Positions 45,939-54,656 are shown, counted from the stretch's first letter. The stretch: DNA of 64,000 bases from Nocardia arizonensis (GCF_001310275.1 NZ_LGYZ01000049.1:123154-187153), one strand, 5' to 3'. Translations and numbers: made by a program. The notes: generated by a model from the letters alone, not told the origin.

Positions 45939-47129
45939 ATGACGGTCGATGATGTCAGTCGCGCGGCGTCGCTCGACGATGTCACGCTCGAGGACGTACG
46001 GATGCTCACCAGACAGGTCGTCGGGCGGGTCACCAGCGCCTACGGCCCGGCGACCGGCGATGTCTCGAGCGGCGACGTCACCGCCGTGACCCGAATCTGC
46101 CTGCAACTGGCGGTGAGTATGCTCGACGGACACGACATCGCCGACAAGACCAGGCAATTGGAGAACGCCGCGGCAGGCTGGGCGCGCGAGGGCGTGCCGA
46201 TCGACACCGTGCAGCGCGCGGTGCACGACGGCTTCGCCCTCGGACTGGATCTCATGGTGGGGCACGCGCAGATCACCGACCACTTCGTGGACGGCACGAA
46301 ACTCGCGGTGGAAATCCTCGACACGATGAATTCGGCCATCTCGGTCGGGTACGTACGGGAGCTCCGCACGGTCGGCGGCGAGCAGCACACCGCGCTGCAC
46401 ACACTGACCTCCGCGCTGTTGAGCGGGCACAGTTCGGCGACCATGGCCCGCGAATGCGGCGTCGAGATCGCGGACGCGTATTCCGTGCTCGCCCTTGCCA
46501 TTCCCCCGCATCCGGAGGAGCGCGACCCGCGGCTGGACGCCAAACTCGTGGCCCGCCGAACCCTGCGCCGGGTACTGCTCCAGTTGAGCGCCTCGCGCGG
46601 CGAGCCGCCGCTGGCGCTGTTGAACGCCGATGGCGGCACCGTGCTCGTCCCGCAGACCGAGCGCTCGGACGCGGGCCTGGAGTCGCTGATCCGGGAACTG
46701 TCGGAGGCGGCGCGAGTGCCCATCACGGCGACGGTGGTCGACGCCGCGGCCACCCAGATTCCGCAGGCCGCCGAACAGGCGCACGAATTGCTCGATATGG
46801 TGCGGCGGCTGCGCTGCGCGAACGGACTGTATCGCTTCGATGATATGGCGCTGGAATACCAGTTGACCCGCCCGGGGCCCGGACGCGAATACCTGGGCGC
46901 CCTGCTCGATCCGCTCGACGATCACCCTGATCTGCTCGAGACGTTGCGGCTGCACATCGCCAACAACCTCAACCGCCAGCGCACCGCACGGCTGATGCAC
47001 GTCCACACCAACACGATCGATTATCGATTGAAAAGAATTGGCGCGTTGATCGGATTCGACCCGACCCAACCATCCGGTTTGTGGTACTTACGGTCCGCGC
47101 TCGTGGCCCGCAGTTATCGCACCGCCTGA
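45939..47129 (+). CDS. CdaR/PucR family transcriptional regulator
   Basis: A 396-residue regulator. The N-terminal sensor region (residues about 25-145) contains REGVPIDTVQRAVHDGFALG. A GGDEF-like middle domain follows, and the C-terminal PucR helix-turn-helix reads NLNRQRTARLMHVHTNTIDY then RLKRIGALIGFD. ATG 45939 was chosen because GAGGAG lies upstream; the frame is open further upstream into the structured region. It is followed by a convergent small gene encoding a paralogue of its own sensor region. Confidence 0.88.
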   Translation: MTVDDVSRAASLDDVTLEDVRMLTRQVVGRVTSAYGPATGDVSSGDVTAVTRICLQLAVSMLDGHDIADKTRQLENAAAGWAREGVPIDTVQRAVHDGFALGLDLMVGHAQITDHFVDGTKLAVEILDTMNSAISVGYVRELRTVGGEQHTALHTLTSALLSGHSSATMARECGVEIADAYSVLALAIPPHPEERDPRLDAKLVARRTLRRVLLQLSASRGEPPLALLNADGGTVLVPQTERSDAGLESLIRELSEAARVPITATVVDAAATQIPQAAEQAHELLDMVRRLRCANGLYRFDDMALEYQLTRPGPGREYLGALLDPLDDHPDLLETLRLHIANNLNRQRTARLMHVHTNTIDYRLKRIGALIGFDPTQPSGLWYLRSALVARSYRTA

Positions 47130-47198
47130 ATCCACCGCTCGATGCCGCGTATGGGTTCGAATTCCGGTACGCGGTTCACCGCCGGTTGTCGGATGAGT

Positions 47199-47570
47199 TC
47201 ACGGCGATCCGTACGCCCGGTTCACCGTGGCGGTCAGCAATTCCAGGATCTCCGACATCCGCACGCCATCGGCTCTCGGCTCCGAAACCGAATATCGTGC
47301 CGCCGCGGCGACGGCGTCGAGAGCCCGCCGGACACTGTCGTGCACCGCGCGCAATACCGCCTCGACCGGAACGCCCTCGCGCGCCCGCTCCGCCACCGCG
47401 AATTCGAGTCGTGCCAGGACCAGACCCGATTCGTCCAGGTCATCCAGTAACGCGATGGCCCGATCCAGTCCGTCCCGTAGCGCGGCGCGGAACTCGGCCC
47501 CCGCCTTGCCGAGGGATCCGCGCGACACCGTGGGACGCCACTCGGAATCCCACCGACCATTCACGTCCAT
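47199..47570 (-). CDS. Stand-alone paralogue of a CdaR-type sensor domain
   Basis: A 123-residue soluble helical protein. Its core, AERAREGVPVEAVLRAVHDS, matches AREGVPIDTVQRAVHDG in the N-terminal domain of the neighbouring CdaR-like regulator, and the flanking helices (LARLEFAV; MSEILELLTATVNRAY) also align with it. It has no GGDEF-like or HTH part, so it is the sensor domain alone. The ATG at 47570 is preceded by GGAGGGAG, a strong ribosome binding site, which supports a real gene. It could titrate the regulator's ligand or form mixed dimers with it (inference). Confidence 0.72.
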   Translation of the reverse strand: MDVNGRWDSEWRPTVSRGSLGKAGAEFRAALRDGLDRAIALLDDLDESGLVLARLEFAVAERAREGVPVEAVLRAVHDSVRRALDAVAAAARYSVSEPRADGVRMSEILELLTATVNRAYGSP

Positions 47571-47705
47571 CGCACTCCCTCCGCGGCCGAAACCTCGTTG
47601 CCGACGGTAACGGGGTGCTGCCGCGATATTATGGACGACCGCCCGACTCGGGCAAACCTCCGAAAGGCAGCGAATCCCGCTTGTGAGGTGTCCCAGCGGC
47701 CCGAC

Positions 47706-48044
47706 TCAGGCCGTCGCGCGCTCGTACGCCTCGACCACGCCCGAGGCGACGCGACCCCGCGCGGATACCGGGTGTCCGTTCTGACGAGCCCAATCGCGAA
47801 TGATCGCACTGCGTTCACGATCCGCGGCCGACGGCGCCTTGACGATCAGGGACCGTTTGGTCCGACCTCCGGTGCGGCGCGCCTTTTCGATCCAGATCGC
47901 CAGCGAATTGCGAAGCTCCGTGGCGTTCGGCGTGGACAGGTCGATTTCGTAATCGACGCCATCCAGGGAGAATTGCACGGTTTCGTCGGCGATCGAAGTT
48001 CCGTCGAAGTCGTCGACCAGGGTGACAGTTACCTTCTCGGCCAT
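47706..48044 (-). CDS. lsr2: Lsr2 nucleoid-associated protein
   Basis: A 112-residue protein, the same length as mycobacterial Lsr2. The N-terminal dimerisation domain ([20 protein letters not shown]) is beta-rich, and the C-terminal DNA-binding domain has the AT-hook-like RGR motif in [19 protein letters not shown]. Lsr2 binds AT-rich DNA and silences horizontally acquired genes. Actinomycetes often have a second copy; whether this is the main one cannot be judged from the window. AAGGGGG lies upstream of the ATG. Confidence 0.95.
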   Translation of the reverse strand: MAEKVTVTLVDDFDGTSIADETVQFSLDGVDYEIDLSTPNATELRNSLAIWIEKARRTGGRTKRSLIVKAPSAADRERSAIIRDWARQNGHPVSARGRVASGVVEAYERATA

Positions 48045-48427
48045 AGGAGCCCCCTTGTGTCTAATTCAGCACTGTCGTTCGGTGTATTTCCGCGATGCTG
48101 TCAGCAGAATAGCGCGCGAGCGCCGAACGCTCGCGTTCAGCACGAGATGAGAAGTATGACACCGCCCCGAACGGGGTACTCCGGGGGGTCGAAAAGCGCC
48201 TCGGCGCGCAGGTCGGCGCGGGTTCGACCGTAATCGCGCCGAGCCGTTGCGGTTTCGATGTCCGGTACTCGTTTCGTATGTCCGGCCCCGCCCCGCGCCG
48301 TGCCCTCGCACCGCGGGCAAGCGCGACCGCACCGCGCGATGACGCGCGCCGCGAGGGCATTCGCGGGCCGGTGCACGGTGGTCGACCGGATCGGCGCACA
48401 CCCGACGGGGACAGTCACCCTGCCGCA
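48045..48427. other. Intergenic stretch upstream of lsr2
   Basis: About 380 bases. The first 90 bases before lsr2 are relatively AT-rich and should hold its promoter. A small minus-strand frame at 48137-48418 could encode 93 residues with a CGRACPRC motif, but no homologue or ribosome binding site supports it. Confidence 0.45.
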
Positions 48428-49132
48428 TCACGATTCGTCGCGAAAGCCGACCAGGGCGAGCAGCCGGTCGAGTTGGAGCTCGAACAATTCGTCGCGATCG
48501 GCGAAGGTGTCCGAACCGTACTGGCCGAAGACGTCGAAGGTGACCGCGCCGAACAACGACGGCCACACCGTAACCCCGCGCACGATCAGCCAGTCGGGCA
48601 GATCGAGTCCGAAGAACTCCCGGATCACCGCGAAACTGCCCGCGAGCGCGGCGGATACGGGCTCGTCGCGGTCCGGCGCGGTCAGCAGGCCGCGCTCGTG
48701 GGCGCGGGCGAAGATCTGTTGCATGGCGACCACGACCCGGGTACCGGGCACGGTCGTCTGCTCGGCGGGCGCGTCGTAGCCGGGCACCGGTGTGCCGAAA
48801 AGTAGCCCGTAGCGGGCAGGTTCGGCACGACCCCAGCGCATCACCGCGCGCCCGAGTACACGGAACTGTTCGGCGGGATCGTCGGGCGCCTCGGCGAGCG
48901 CCGCGTCCACCGCGTCGCCGAGTGCGGTGTACCCGTCGACGACGAGCAGGGTGAGCAGTTCGTCGCGACTGCTCACGTAGCGGTAGACGGCCGAGGACAC
49001 CACCCCGAGGTCACGTGCCACCGCGCGCAGCGACAGCGCCGCCGCGCCTTCGGTCGCCAGATGTTCGCGGCCGATCCGAACGATGTCTTCCATTGTCTGG
49101 GCGCGGGCGCGCGCCCTAGGTGTTGTCGGCAT
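48428..49132 (-). CDS. TetR family transcriptional regulator with a WHG-type C-terminal domain
   Basis: A 234-residue regulator. The HTH is LRAVARDLGVVSSAVYRYVS, preceded by a short basic arm, and the C-terminal domain fits the WHG-type group (YGLLFGTPVPGYDAPAEQT). ATG 49132 was chosen because family proteins start there; the frame continues upstream across the operators. It is divergent from the NAD(P)-binding protein gene at 49290, and two near-identical palindromes lie between them. Confidence 0.88.
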   Translation of the reverse strand: MPTTPRARARAQTMEDIVRIGREHLATEGAAALSLRAVARDLGVVSSAVYRYVSSRDELLTLLVVDGYTALGDAVDAALAEAPDDPAEQFRVLGRAVMRWGRAEPARYGLLFGTPVPGYDAPAEQTTVPGTRVVVAMQQIFARAHERGLLTAPDRDEPVSAALAGSFAVIREFFGLDLPDWLIVRGVTVWPSLFGAVTFDVFGQYGSDTFADRDELFELQLDRLLALVGFRDES

Positions 49133-49172
49133 ATCGCAACCATGCTCGCTCCGGAGAGCGATGTCAACTAAT

Positions 49173-49242
49173 GAGAGCACTGCTCTTGACAAGCGCGGAT
49201 CGTTCGGCGCATGCTCCATATCGTAACGAGAGCGACGCTCTC
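49173..49242. promoter_or_regulatory. Two matching TetR operators, GAGAGC-N3-GCTCTY
   Basis: GAGAGCACTGCTCTT (49173-49187) and GAGAGCGACGCTCTC (49228-49242) follow the same pattern, the second being perfectly symmetric. They start 55 bases apart in the 157-base divergent region. This is a convincing operator pair for the TetR regulator at 48428-49132. Confidence 0.75.
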
Positions 49243-49289
49243 TAAAGGGAACACCGCGCACATCGCGGCATTCAGAAAGGGTGCGAACC

Positions 49290-50219
49290 ATGACCGAACT
49301 GCACATCGTCACCGGAGCCGGCCCCGTCGGAACCACCGTCGCCGAACAGCTCGCCGAGATCAGGCACACGGTGCGCGTGCTGACCCGCTCCGGCGGCGGC
49401 CCCGACCATCCGCTCGTCGAGCGCCGCCGCGTCGATGTCACCGATCCCGCGCAATTGGCCGGTCAATTCGACGGCGCCGCTGCGGTCTATCACTGCGTGC
49501 ACGCCTCGAAGTACGAGGCGAAGACGTGGTGGGCGGAATTGCCGAGCACCGAACAGCTGGTCCTGGCCGAAGCGGGCCGCGCGGACACCGTGGTCGCCTT
49601 CCCGGAGAGCGTCTACTCCTACGGCAAGGTCTTCGGCCGCATCGGCGAGGACATGCCGCGCACCGCCGATTTCGGCAAGCCCGCGGTCCGCGCCGCCTTG
49701 CTGCGCGCCCGCGAGGCACACGCCACTCCGACGGTCAGCATCGCCGCCGCCGACTTCCTCGGACCCCATGTGCTGTCCTCGGTGGCGGGTGAGAACCTGT
49801 TCGAACCGCTCGTCGCCGGACGGCGCGGCAGGGCGCTCGGACGACTCGACGTACCGCACTCGTTCACCTACGTGCCGGATCTGGCCGCCGCCATGATCGC
49901 GGCGGCCGCCGACCGAGCACTGTGGAACTCGTTCCTGCACGCCCCGACCGCGTCCGCCATCACCCAGCGGGAACTCGTCGCGATGATCGGTGCGGCGGCC
50001 GGTGTCGACAAGCCGGGTGTGATGACCTTGACGCCGTGGATGATCAAGTCGCTCGGCCTGGTCAGCCCGATGATGCGGTCCATGGCCGAAATGAGCTACC
50101 ACCTCGGCGGGCCGGTCGAGTTCGACTCGACCGCGAGCGAACGGCGACTCGGTCTTGCGCCGACGCCATTGGAGCAGGCCGTGGCCGCCACTGTCGCGTG
50201 GTGGAAGACCCGACGGTGA
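49290..50219 (+). CDS. NAD(P)-binding epimerase/dehydratase-like protein
   Basis: A 309-residue extended SDR-type protein. The Rossmann motif is IVTGAGPVGTTVAEQLAE. The catalytic Tyr region differs from the YxxxK norm: FPESVYSYGKVFG has Y-S-Y-G-K, keeping a Tyr-x3-Lys spacing. ATG 49290 has AGAAAGG upstream. Regulation by the divergent TetR protein is strongly suggested by the operator pair. It is likely an inducible reductase or isomerase for an unknown small molecule, and it ends at a bidirectional terminator. Confidence 0.82.
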   Translation: MTELHIVTGAGPVGTTVAEQLAEIRHTVRVLTRSGGGPDHPLVERRRVDVTDPAQLAGQFDGAAAVYHCVHASKYEAKTWWAELPSTEQLVLAEAGRADTVVAFPESVYSYGKVFGRIGEDMPRTADFGKPAVRAALLRAREAHATPTVSIAAADFLGPHVLSSVAGENLFEPLVAGRRGRALGRLDVPHSFTYVPDLAAAMIAAAADRALWNSFLHAPTASAITQRELVAMIGAAAGVDKPGVMTLTPWMIKSLGLVSPMMRSMAEMSYHLGGPVEFDSTASERRLGLAPTPLEQAVAATVAWWKTRR

Positions 50220-50263
50220 CCGAAACACCCGACGGGCGGGCCGTCCTCGGGTCACACACGACT

Positions 50264-50301
50264 CACCGCCCTTCTCGACGACGTCGTCGGGAAGGGCGGT
50301 G
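50264..50301. terminator. Bidirectional terminator between convergent genes
   Basis: CACCGCCCTTC (50264-50274) pairs with GAAGGGCGGTG (50291-50301): eleven perfect pairs between the epimerase-like gene (ends 50219) and the thiolase-like gene (ends 50323). Confidence 0.75.
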
Positions 50302-50322
50302 CCCATGTCGCGCGGCCGGGGT

Positions 50323-51525
50323 TCAGCGGGTGGCGATGATCGCCGATCCGTGACCGAACAGACCCTGATTGACCGCGATGCCCGCACGGGCGCCGTCAAC
50401 CTGGCGACCGTCGGCCTGCCCGCGCAATTGCCAGGTGAGCTCGCATATCTGGGCGATCGCTTGGGCGGGGATCGCCTCGCCGAAGCAGGCCAGCCCGCCA
50501 CTGGGGTTCACCGGCACGCGCCCGCCCAGGGTCGTCGCGCCGCCGCGCAGCAGTTCCTCGGCGCCACCGATCTCACAGAGCCCGATGTCCTCGTACCAAT
50601 CCAACTCCAGCGCGGTCGACAGGTCGTAGACCTCAGCGAAGGACAGGTCCGAGGGCCCGAGTCCGGCTTCCTCGTACGCGGCGTGCGCGATGGCGGAACG
50701 GAACGTGCGCGGCGGTGGTTCGACGGCCACGGCGGAGTCCGTCGCGAAATCCGGCAGGTCGAGGACGGTCTTCGGGAACGTCGGGGTGACCGTCGACAGC
50801 GCCCGGATTCGGACCGGATCGGCGACGCCGCGGCGGCGGGCATACTCCATCGAGGTCAGCACCAGCGCCGCACCACCGTCACTGGTCGCGCAGATGTCGA
50901 GCAGTCGCAGCGGGTCCGAGACGATCGCCGAGGCCGCGACCTCCTCGGCCGAGACCTCCTTGCGGTAGCGCGCATACGGATTGTTGAGCCCGTGCTTGGC
51001 GTTCTTCACCTTGACCGCGGCGAAGTCCTCGAGCGTGGCCCCGTGCAACGCCATTCGACGACGGGCGTAGAGCGCGAAATAGATCGGGTTGGTGGCGCCG
51101 AGCAGGTGGAAGCGCAACCAGTCGGGATCGTCGCGGCGTTCACCGCCGACCGGCTGGAAGAAGCCCTTGGGGGCGGCGTCCGCGCCGACCACCAGCGCCA
51201 CGTCGGTCAGGCCCGCCAAGATCTGGGCGCGCGCGTTGGCGATGGCCTGGGCGCCCGAGGCACAGGCGGCGTAGCTGCTCGAGATCCGCGCGCCCGACCA
51301 GCCGAGCGCTTGGGCGAAGGTCGCCCCGGAGACGAAACCGGGGTATCCGTTGCGGATCGTGTCCGCCCCGGCGATATAGCCGACGTCGCGGTGCTCGACT
51401 CCGGCGTCGGCCAGCGCCGCGCGCGCCGCGACCAGCCCGTATTCGACGAAGTTTCGCCCCCACTTGCCCCACTGGTGCATACCCGCACCGAGGACGGCGA
51501 TATCGCGATCATGCGTCTGGGTCAT
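50323..51525 (-). CDS. Thiolase-superfamily lipid-transfer/aldolase-like protein (Ltp type)
   Basis: A 400-residue thiolase-fold protein of the SCP2/Ltp type. The active-site Cys is C88 in SSYAACASGAQAIANA. The second thiolase site, normally GHPxGATG, reads NPSGGLACFGEAIPAQAI, so the catalytic His is gone. Ltp proteins with this pattern, paired with a DUF35 partner, act as retro-aldolases in sterol side-chain degradation and not as true thiolases. ATG 51525 overlaps the upstream DUF35-type gene by 17 bases, so the two are translated together. The AACnnGTT box at 51979-51992 precedes the operon. Confidence 0.87.
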   Translation of the reverse strand: MTQTHDRDIAVLGAGMHQWGKWGRNFVEYGLVAARAALADAGVEHRDVGYIAGADTIRNGYPGFVSGATFAQALGWSGARISSSYAACASGAQAIANARAQILAGLTDVALVVGADAAPKGFFQPVGGERRDDPDWLRFHLLGATNPIYFALYARRRMALHGATLEDFAAVKVKNAKHGLNNPYARYRKEVSAEEVAASAIVSDPLRLLDICATSDGGAALVLTSMEYARRRGVADPVRIRALSTVTPTFPKTVLDLPDFATDSAVAVEPPPRTFRSAIAHAAYEEAGLGPSDLSFAEVYDLSTALELDWYEDIGLCEIGGAEELLRGGATTLGGRVPVNPSGGLACFGEAIPAQAIAQICELTWQLRGQADGRQVDGARAGIAVNQGLFGHGSAIIATR

Positions 51526-51964
51526 CGACCGGCCTCCACATCCACACCGTGTACTCGGCTTCCTCGTCGGTGTACAGCACACCCAGAGCCAGTTCGACCG
51601 GCATCCCGACGGCCAGGTCGTCGACCGTGAGACCCCGCACGACCTGCCCGAGGATCACCATCTGCTCGACCTCGAGTTCGACCGCGGCGACCACATAGGG
51701 CTCGAAAGGGTCGGGCGAGACATAGGGCGGGGGCGGTTTGTACCTGGCGTCCGCGTAGGACCAGATCCGGCCCCGCGTCGAGAACAGGTACTCGACCAGT
51801 TCGGAGCCGTCCTTCGGACTCGCGCACCGCGGGTTGCGGCAGGCCAGCGTGTTCCGTGGGAAATATGGTGTGCCGCATACATCGCAGCGACTTCCCACGA
51901 GACGCAATGCGCCGTCGTCCGCGGTGAACCAGTCCGGTACGGCAGGGCGTTGTTCCTTCTGCAC
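51509..51964 (-). CDS. DUF35 zinc-ribbon/OB-fold protein, partner of the thiolase-like enzyme
   Basis: A 151-residue protein. The rubredoxin-like zinc ribbon has C27, C30, C42 and C47 (SRCDVCGTPYFPRN; LACRNPRC). It is followed by an OB-fold (IWSYADARYKPPPPYV; VELEVEQMVILGQVV). In sterol-degrading actinomycetes such proteins form complexes with Ltp-type thiolase-like enzymes to make the acyl-CoA aldolase. GTG 51964 was chosen; a longer in-frame start at 52048 is less likely because it overlaps the divergent promoter. It is the first gene of the two-gene operon. Confidence 0.87.
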   Translation of the reverse strand: MQKEQRPAVPDWFTADDGALRLVGSRCDVCGTPYFPRNTLACRNPRCASPKDGSELVEYLFSTRGRIWSYADARYKPPPPYVSPDPFEPYVVAAVELEVEQMVILGQVVRGLTVDDLAVGMPVELALGVLYTDEEAEYTVWMWRPVDDPDA

Positions 51965-51978
51965 GACCCAGACACTAT

Positions 51979-51992
51979 AGGAACACGTTCTA
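51979..51992. promoter_or_regulatory. KstR-like AACnnGTT box upstream of the DUF35/thiolase operon
   Basis: AGGAACACGTTCTA keeps the AACnnGTT core and one of the two outer positions of the KstR consensus TnnAACnnGTTnnA. It lies 15 bases upstream of the GTG at 51964, between the operon and the divergent EF-G-like gene. Confidence 0.5.
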
Positions 51993-52047
51993 TTTCGGGT
52001 CCGTAATCCGCTTCGCGGACACATCCGCCGCAGGTACGGTGACGGCA

Positions 52048-52827
52048 ATGGGCACCACCGCCATCGATCCCCAGTCGATCCGCAACGTCACGATCATCGG
52101 TGACCCCGCCGATACGACACGAATCGTCCGCCGCCTGCTCCGCGGCGTCGCCGGTACGCGGTCCGGCACGGCAGCCGCGCTCCATTGGGTCACGAGCCGG
52201 GTCGATCACACGATTCGATTCGCCGAGTTCTCGAGCCACGCGCCAATCGCGGCGCTGGAGCGTGCGATCCGACTCGCCGATGGGGTGATCGCGGTGCTGA
52301 ACGCGGCGGTCCAACGCGCTCCTCGACTGGAGACGATCCTACGGATGGCCGACGACCATCAGGTCGCGCGAATGTGCCTGGTCACCGGACTCGACGACCC
52401 CGCCGCCGACTTCGAAGGCCGCGTCCGCGCGATCGAAGGGACGCGCGGGGCGACGCCGCTGATACTGCACCTTCCCCTCGGCGTCGGCGCCGCGTTCGAA
52501 GGGGTCATCGATCTGATACCGATGTGGACACTCGAACCGATGGCCGCCGAATTCTACGGAAGCCATTGGGAAGTCGCCGAGCGGCGGTACCGCGACCTCG
52601 CGGCCGCGGTCACCGAAGCCCCGGACGAACTCCCGTACCCACCGACCCTCCCGCCCCAGCGGCTCTACGACGGCATCCGCCGCGCCACCCGTATCGGCGA
52701 CGCCATTCCCATCCTGTGCGATCCGACCCCGCGCAGTGACGACATGGCCCCGCTCTTGGACGCCATCGTCCGCTATCTGCCCTCCCCCATGCTCGTCTGT
52801 CAGCCGGAGCACGCCCTCGATTACTGA
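52048..52827 (+). CDS. Stand-alone, degenerate EF-G G-domain-like protein
   Basis: A 259-residue protein that aligns along its whole length with domain I of elongation factor G but has lost the GTPase motifs. Where EF-G has the P-loop AHIDAGKTTTTERIL it reads GDPADTTRIVRRLL; DTPG is replaced by AEFSSHAP; NKMD is replaced by TGLDD. The flanking structure persists: ALERAIRLADGVIAVLNAAV, ADDHQVARMCLV, PLILHLPLGVGAAFEGVIDL, and the closing PLLDAIVRYLPSPM. It ends where EF-G domain II would begin. ATG 52048 was preferred over GTG 52039. It is divergent from the DUF35/thiolase operon and upstream of choD. It should not bind GTP in the usual way. Confidence 0.75.
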   Translation: MGTTAIDPQSIRNVTIIGDPADTTRIVRRLLRGVAGTRSGTAAALHWVTSRVDHTIRFAEFSSHAPIAALERAIRLADGVIAVLNAAVQRAPRLETILRMADDHQVARMCLVTGLDDPAADFEGRVRAIEGTRGATPLILHLPLGVGAAFEGVIDLIPMWTLEPMAAEFYGSHWEVAERRYRDLAAAVTEAPDELPYPPTLPPQRLYDGIRRATRIGDAIPILCDPTPRSDDMAPLLDAIVRYLPSPMLVCQPEHALDY

Positions 52828-52924
52828 CTCCGCGCCGGATCTCGGAGAACAGACCGACGCCGACGCCTATCCTACCGGGGAGTACTGTTTCTGTTATCAC
52901 TGGTCACACTATCGAGGAGTTCCC

Positions 52925-54649
52925 ATGGACCGGCGAGAGACCGATTTCGACGTCCTGATCATCGGCTCCGGATTCGGCGGCAGTGTCACCGCGCTGCGGC
53001 TGGTGGAGAAGGGGTATCGGGTCGGGGTCCTCGAGGCGGGGCAGCGGTTCGCCGACGACGAATTACCCGAGACCAGTTGGGATCTGCGCAAGTTCCTGTG
53101 GGCGCCCGCGCTCGGTTGTTACGGCATCCAGCGCATCCATCTGCTGCGCGACGTGCTGATCCTCGGCGGCGCGGGTGTCGGCGGCGGATCGCTGAACTAC
53201 GCCAACACCCTCTACGTCCCGCCGGAGCCGTTCTTCCGCGACCCGCAGTGGCGCGACATCACAGATTGGCGCGAGGAACTCACCCCGTACTACGAGCAGG
53301 CGCAGAAGATGCTCGGCGTGGTGCGCAATCCGCACATGACCCCGGCCGACGAGGTGTTCAAGAAGGTCGCCGACGACATGGGCGTCGGCGACACCTTCGT
53401 GCAGACCCCCGTCGGCGTCTTCTTCGGCGAGCCGGGGCGGACGGTGGCCGACCCGTACTTCGGCGGCGCGGGCCCCGAGCGCACCGGCTGCGTGGAATGC
53501 GGTGACTGCATGGTCGGCTGCAAGTACGGCGCGAAGAACACCCTCGTCAAGAACTACCTGTATCTGGCGGAAAAGGCCGGGGCCGAAGTCGTTCCGATGA
53601 CCACGGTGACGGGCCTGCGTCCGCTACCCGACGGGACGTGGACGGTGTCGACCGAACGAACCGGCGCGTGGTTGCGCAAACGACCCGCGACCTACACCGC
53701 CGCGCAGGTCGTGCTGGCGGCGGGTACCCGGGGCACACAGCAACTGCTGTTCCGTATGCGCGACGAGGGCGTCCTGCCGAACCTGTCGGACCGGCTCGGC
53801 GTGCTGACCCGCACCAACTCCGAGTCGATCGTCGGCGCGGCGACCAAGAAGGTGACCCCGGGCGTCGACTACACCCGCGGTGTCGCCATCACCTCCTCCA
53901 TCCATCCCACCCCCGACACCCATATCGAACCGGTCCGTTACGGCAAGGGCTCCAATGCGATGGGACTGCTACAGACCCTCATGGTCGACGGCGGCGGTCG
54001 GATTCCGCGCTGGCTGCGCTTCCTGCTGCTGGTACTGCGCCATCCGATGCATCTGATCAGCTTCCTGAGCACCAAGAACTGGAGCGAGCGCACGATCATC
54101 TCGCTGGTGATGCAGCATCTGGACAATTCCATCACCACCTACACCAAACGCGGTCTGTTCGGGCGCAGGCTCACCAGCAAACAGGGGCACGGCCAACCGA
54201 ATCCCACCTGGATTCCGGTGGGCAACGATGTCACCCGGCGGGTGGCCGACCAGATCGGCGGCATCGCGGGCGGCAGCTGGGGCGAGATATTCAATATCCC
54301 GCTCACCGCGCATTTCCTCGGCGGCGCCACCATCGGGTCCGATGCCGAGCACGGCGTCATCGACGGCTACCACCGGGTGTTCGGCTATCCGACGTTGAGC
54401 GTGGTCGACGGCGCCGCGGTGTCGGCGAATCTCGGGGTGAATCCCTCGCTCACCATCACCGCGCAGGCCGAACGGGCCGCCGCATACTGGCCGAACAAGG
54501 GCGAGGTCGACACCCGACCGCCGCAGGAGGACGGCTACCGCCGGATCGCCCCGGTCGCGCCCGTGCGGCCGATGGTTCCCGCGTCCGCGCCCGCCGCACT
54601 GGTGCTGCCCATCGTCGACATCCGCACCAGCGAGGGCACCTCGGCCTGA
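52925..54649 (+). CDS. choD: GMC oxidoreductase, ChoD-type sterol oxidase
   Basis: A 574-residue FAD-dependent GMC oxidoreductase, close in size to mycobacterial ChoD. The N-terminal Rossmann motif is DVLIIGSGFGGSVTALRLVE, with the GMC signature region LGGAGVGGGSLNYANTLY. GCVECGDCMVGCKYGAKNT is the Cys-rich stretch typical of this branch. The C-terminal catalytic region has AHFLGGATIGSDAEHGVIDG and VDGAAVSANLGVNPSLTITA. Proteins of this type were named cholesterol oxidases by homology, but a direct role in cholesterol oxidation is debated. ATG 52925 has GAGGAG upstream. A strong hairpin follows the stop. Confidence 0.9.
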   Translation: MDRRETDFDVLIIGSGFGGSVTALRLVEKGYRVGVLEAGQRFADDELPETSWDLRKFLWAPALGCYGIQRIHLLRDVLILGGAGVGGGSLNYANTLYVPPEPFFRDPQWRDITDWREELTPYYEQAQKMLGVVRNPHMTPADEVFKKVADDMGVGDTFVQTPVGVFFGEPGRTVADPYFGGAGPERTGCVECGDCMVGCKYGAKNTLVKNYLYLAEKAGAEVVPMTTVTGLRPLPDGTWTVSTERTGAWLRKRPATYTAAQVVLAAGTRGTQQLLFRMRDEGVLPNLSDRLGVLTRTNSESIVGAATKKVTPGVDYTRGVAITSSIHPTPDTHIEPVRYGKGSNAMGLLQTLMVDGGGRIPRWLRFLLLVLRHPMHLISFLSTKNWSERTIISLVMQHLDNSITTYTKRGLFGRRLTSKQGHGQPNPTWIPVGNDVTRRVADQIGGIAGGSWGEIFNIPLTAHFLGGATIGSDAEHGVIDGYHRVFGYPTLSVVDGAAVSANLGVNPSLTITAQAERAAAYWPNKGEVDTRPPQEDGYRRIAPVAPVRPMVPASAPAALVLPIVDIRTSEGTSA

Positions 54650-54656
54650 GATCGCG

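Noticed and set aside
48137..48418. Possible 93-residue minus-strand protein with a CGRACPRC motif upstream of lsr2
   Set aside because: There is no recognised homologue and no ribosome binding site, so it is mentioned only in the stretch description.
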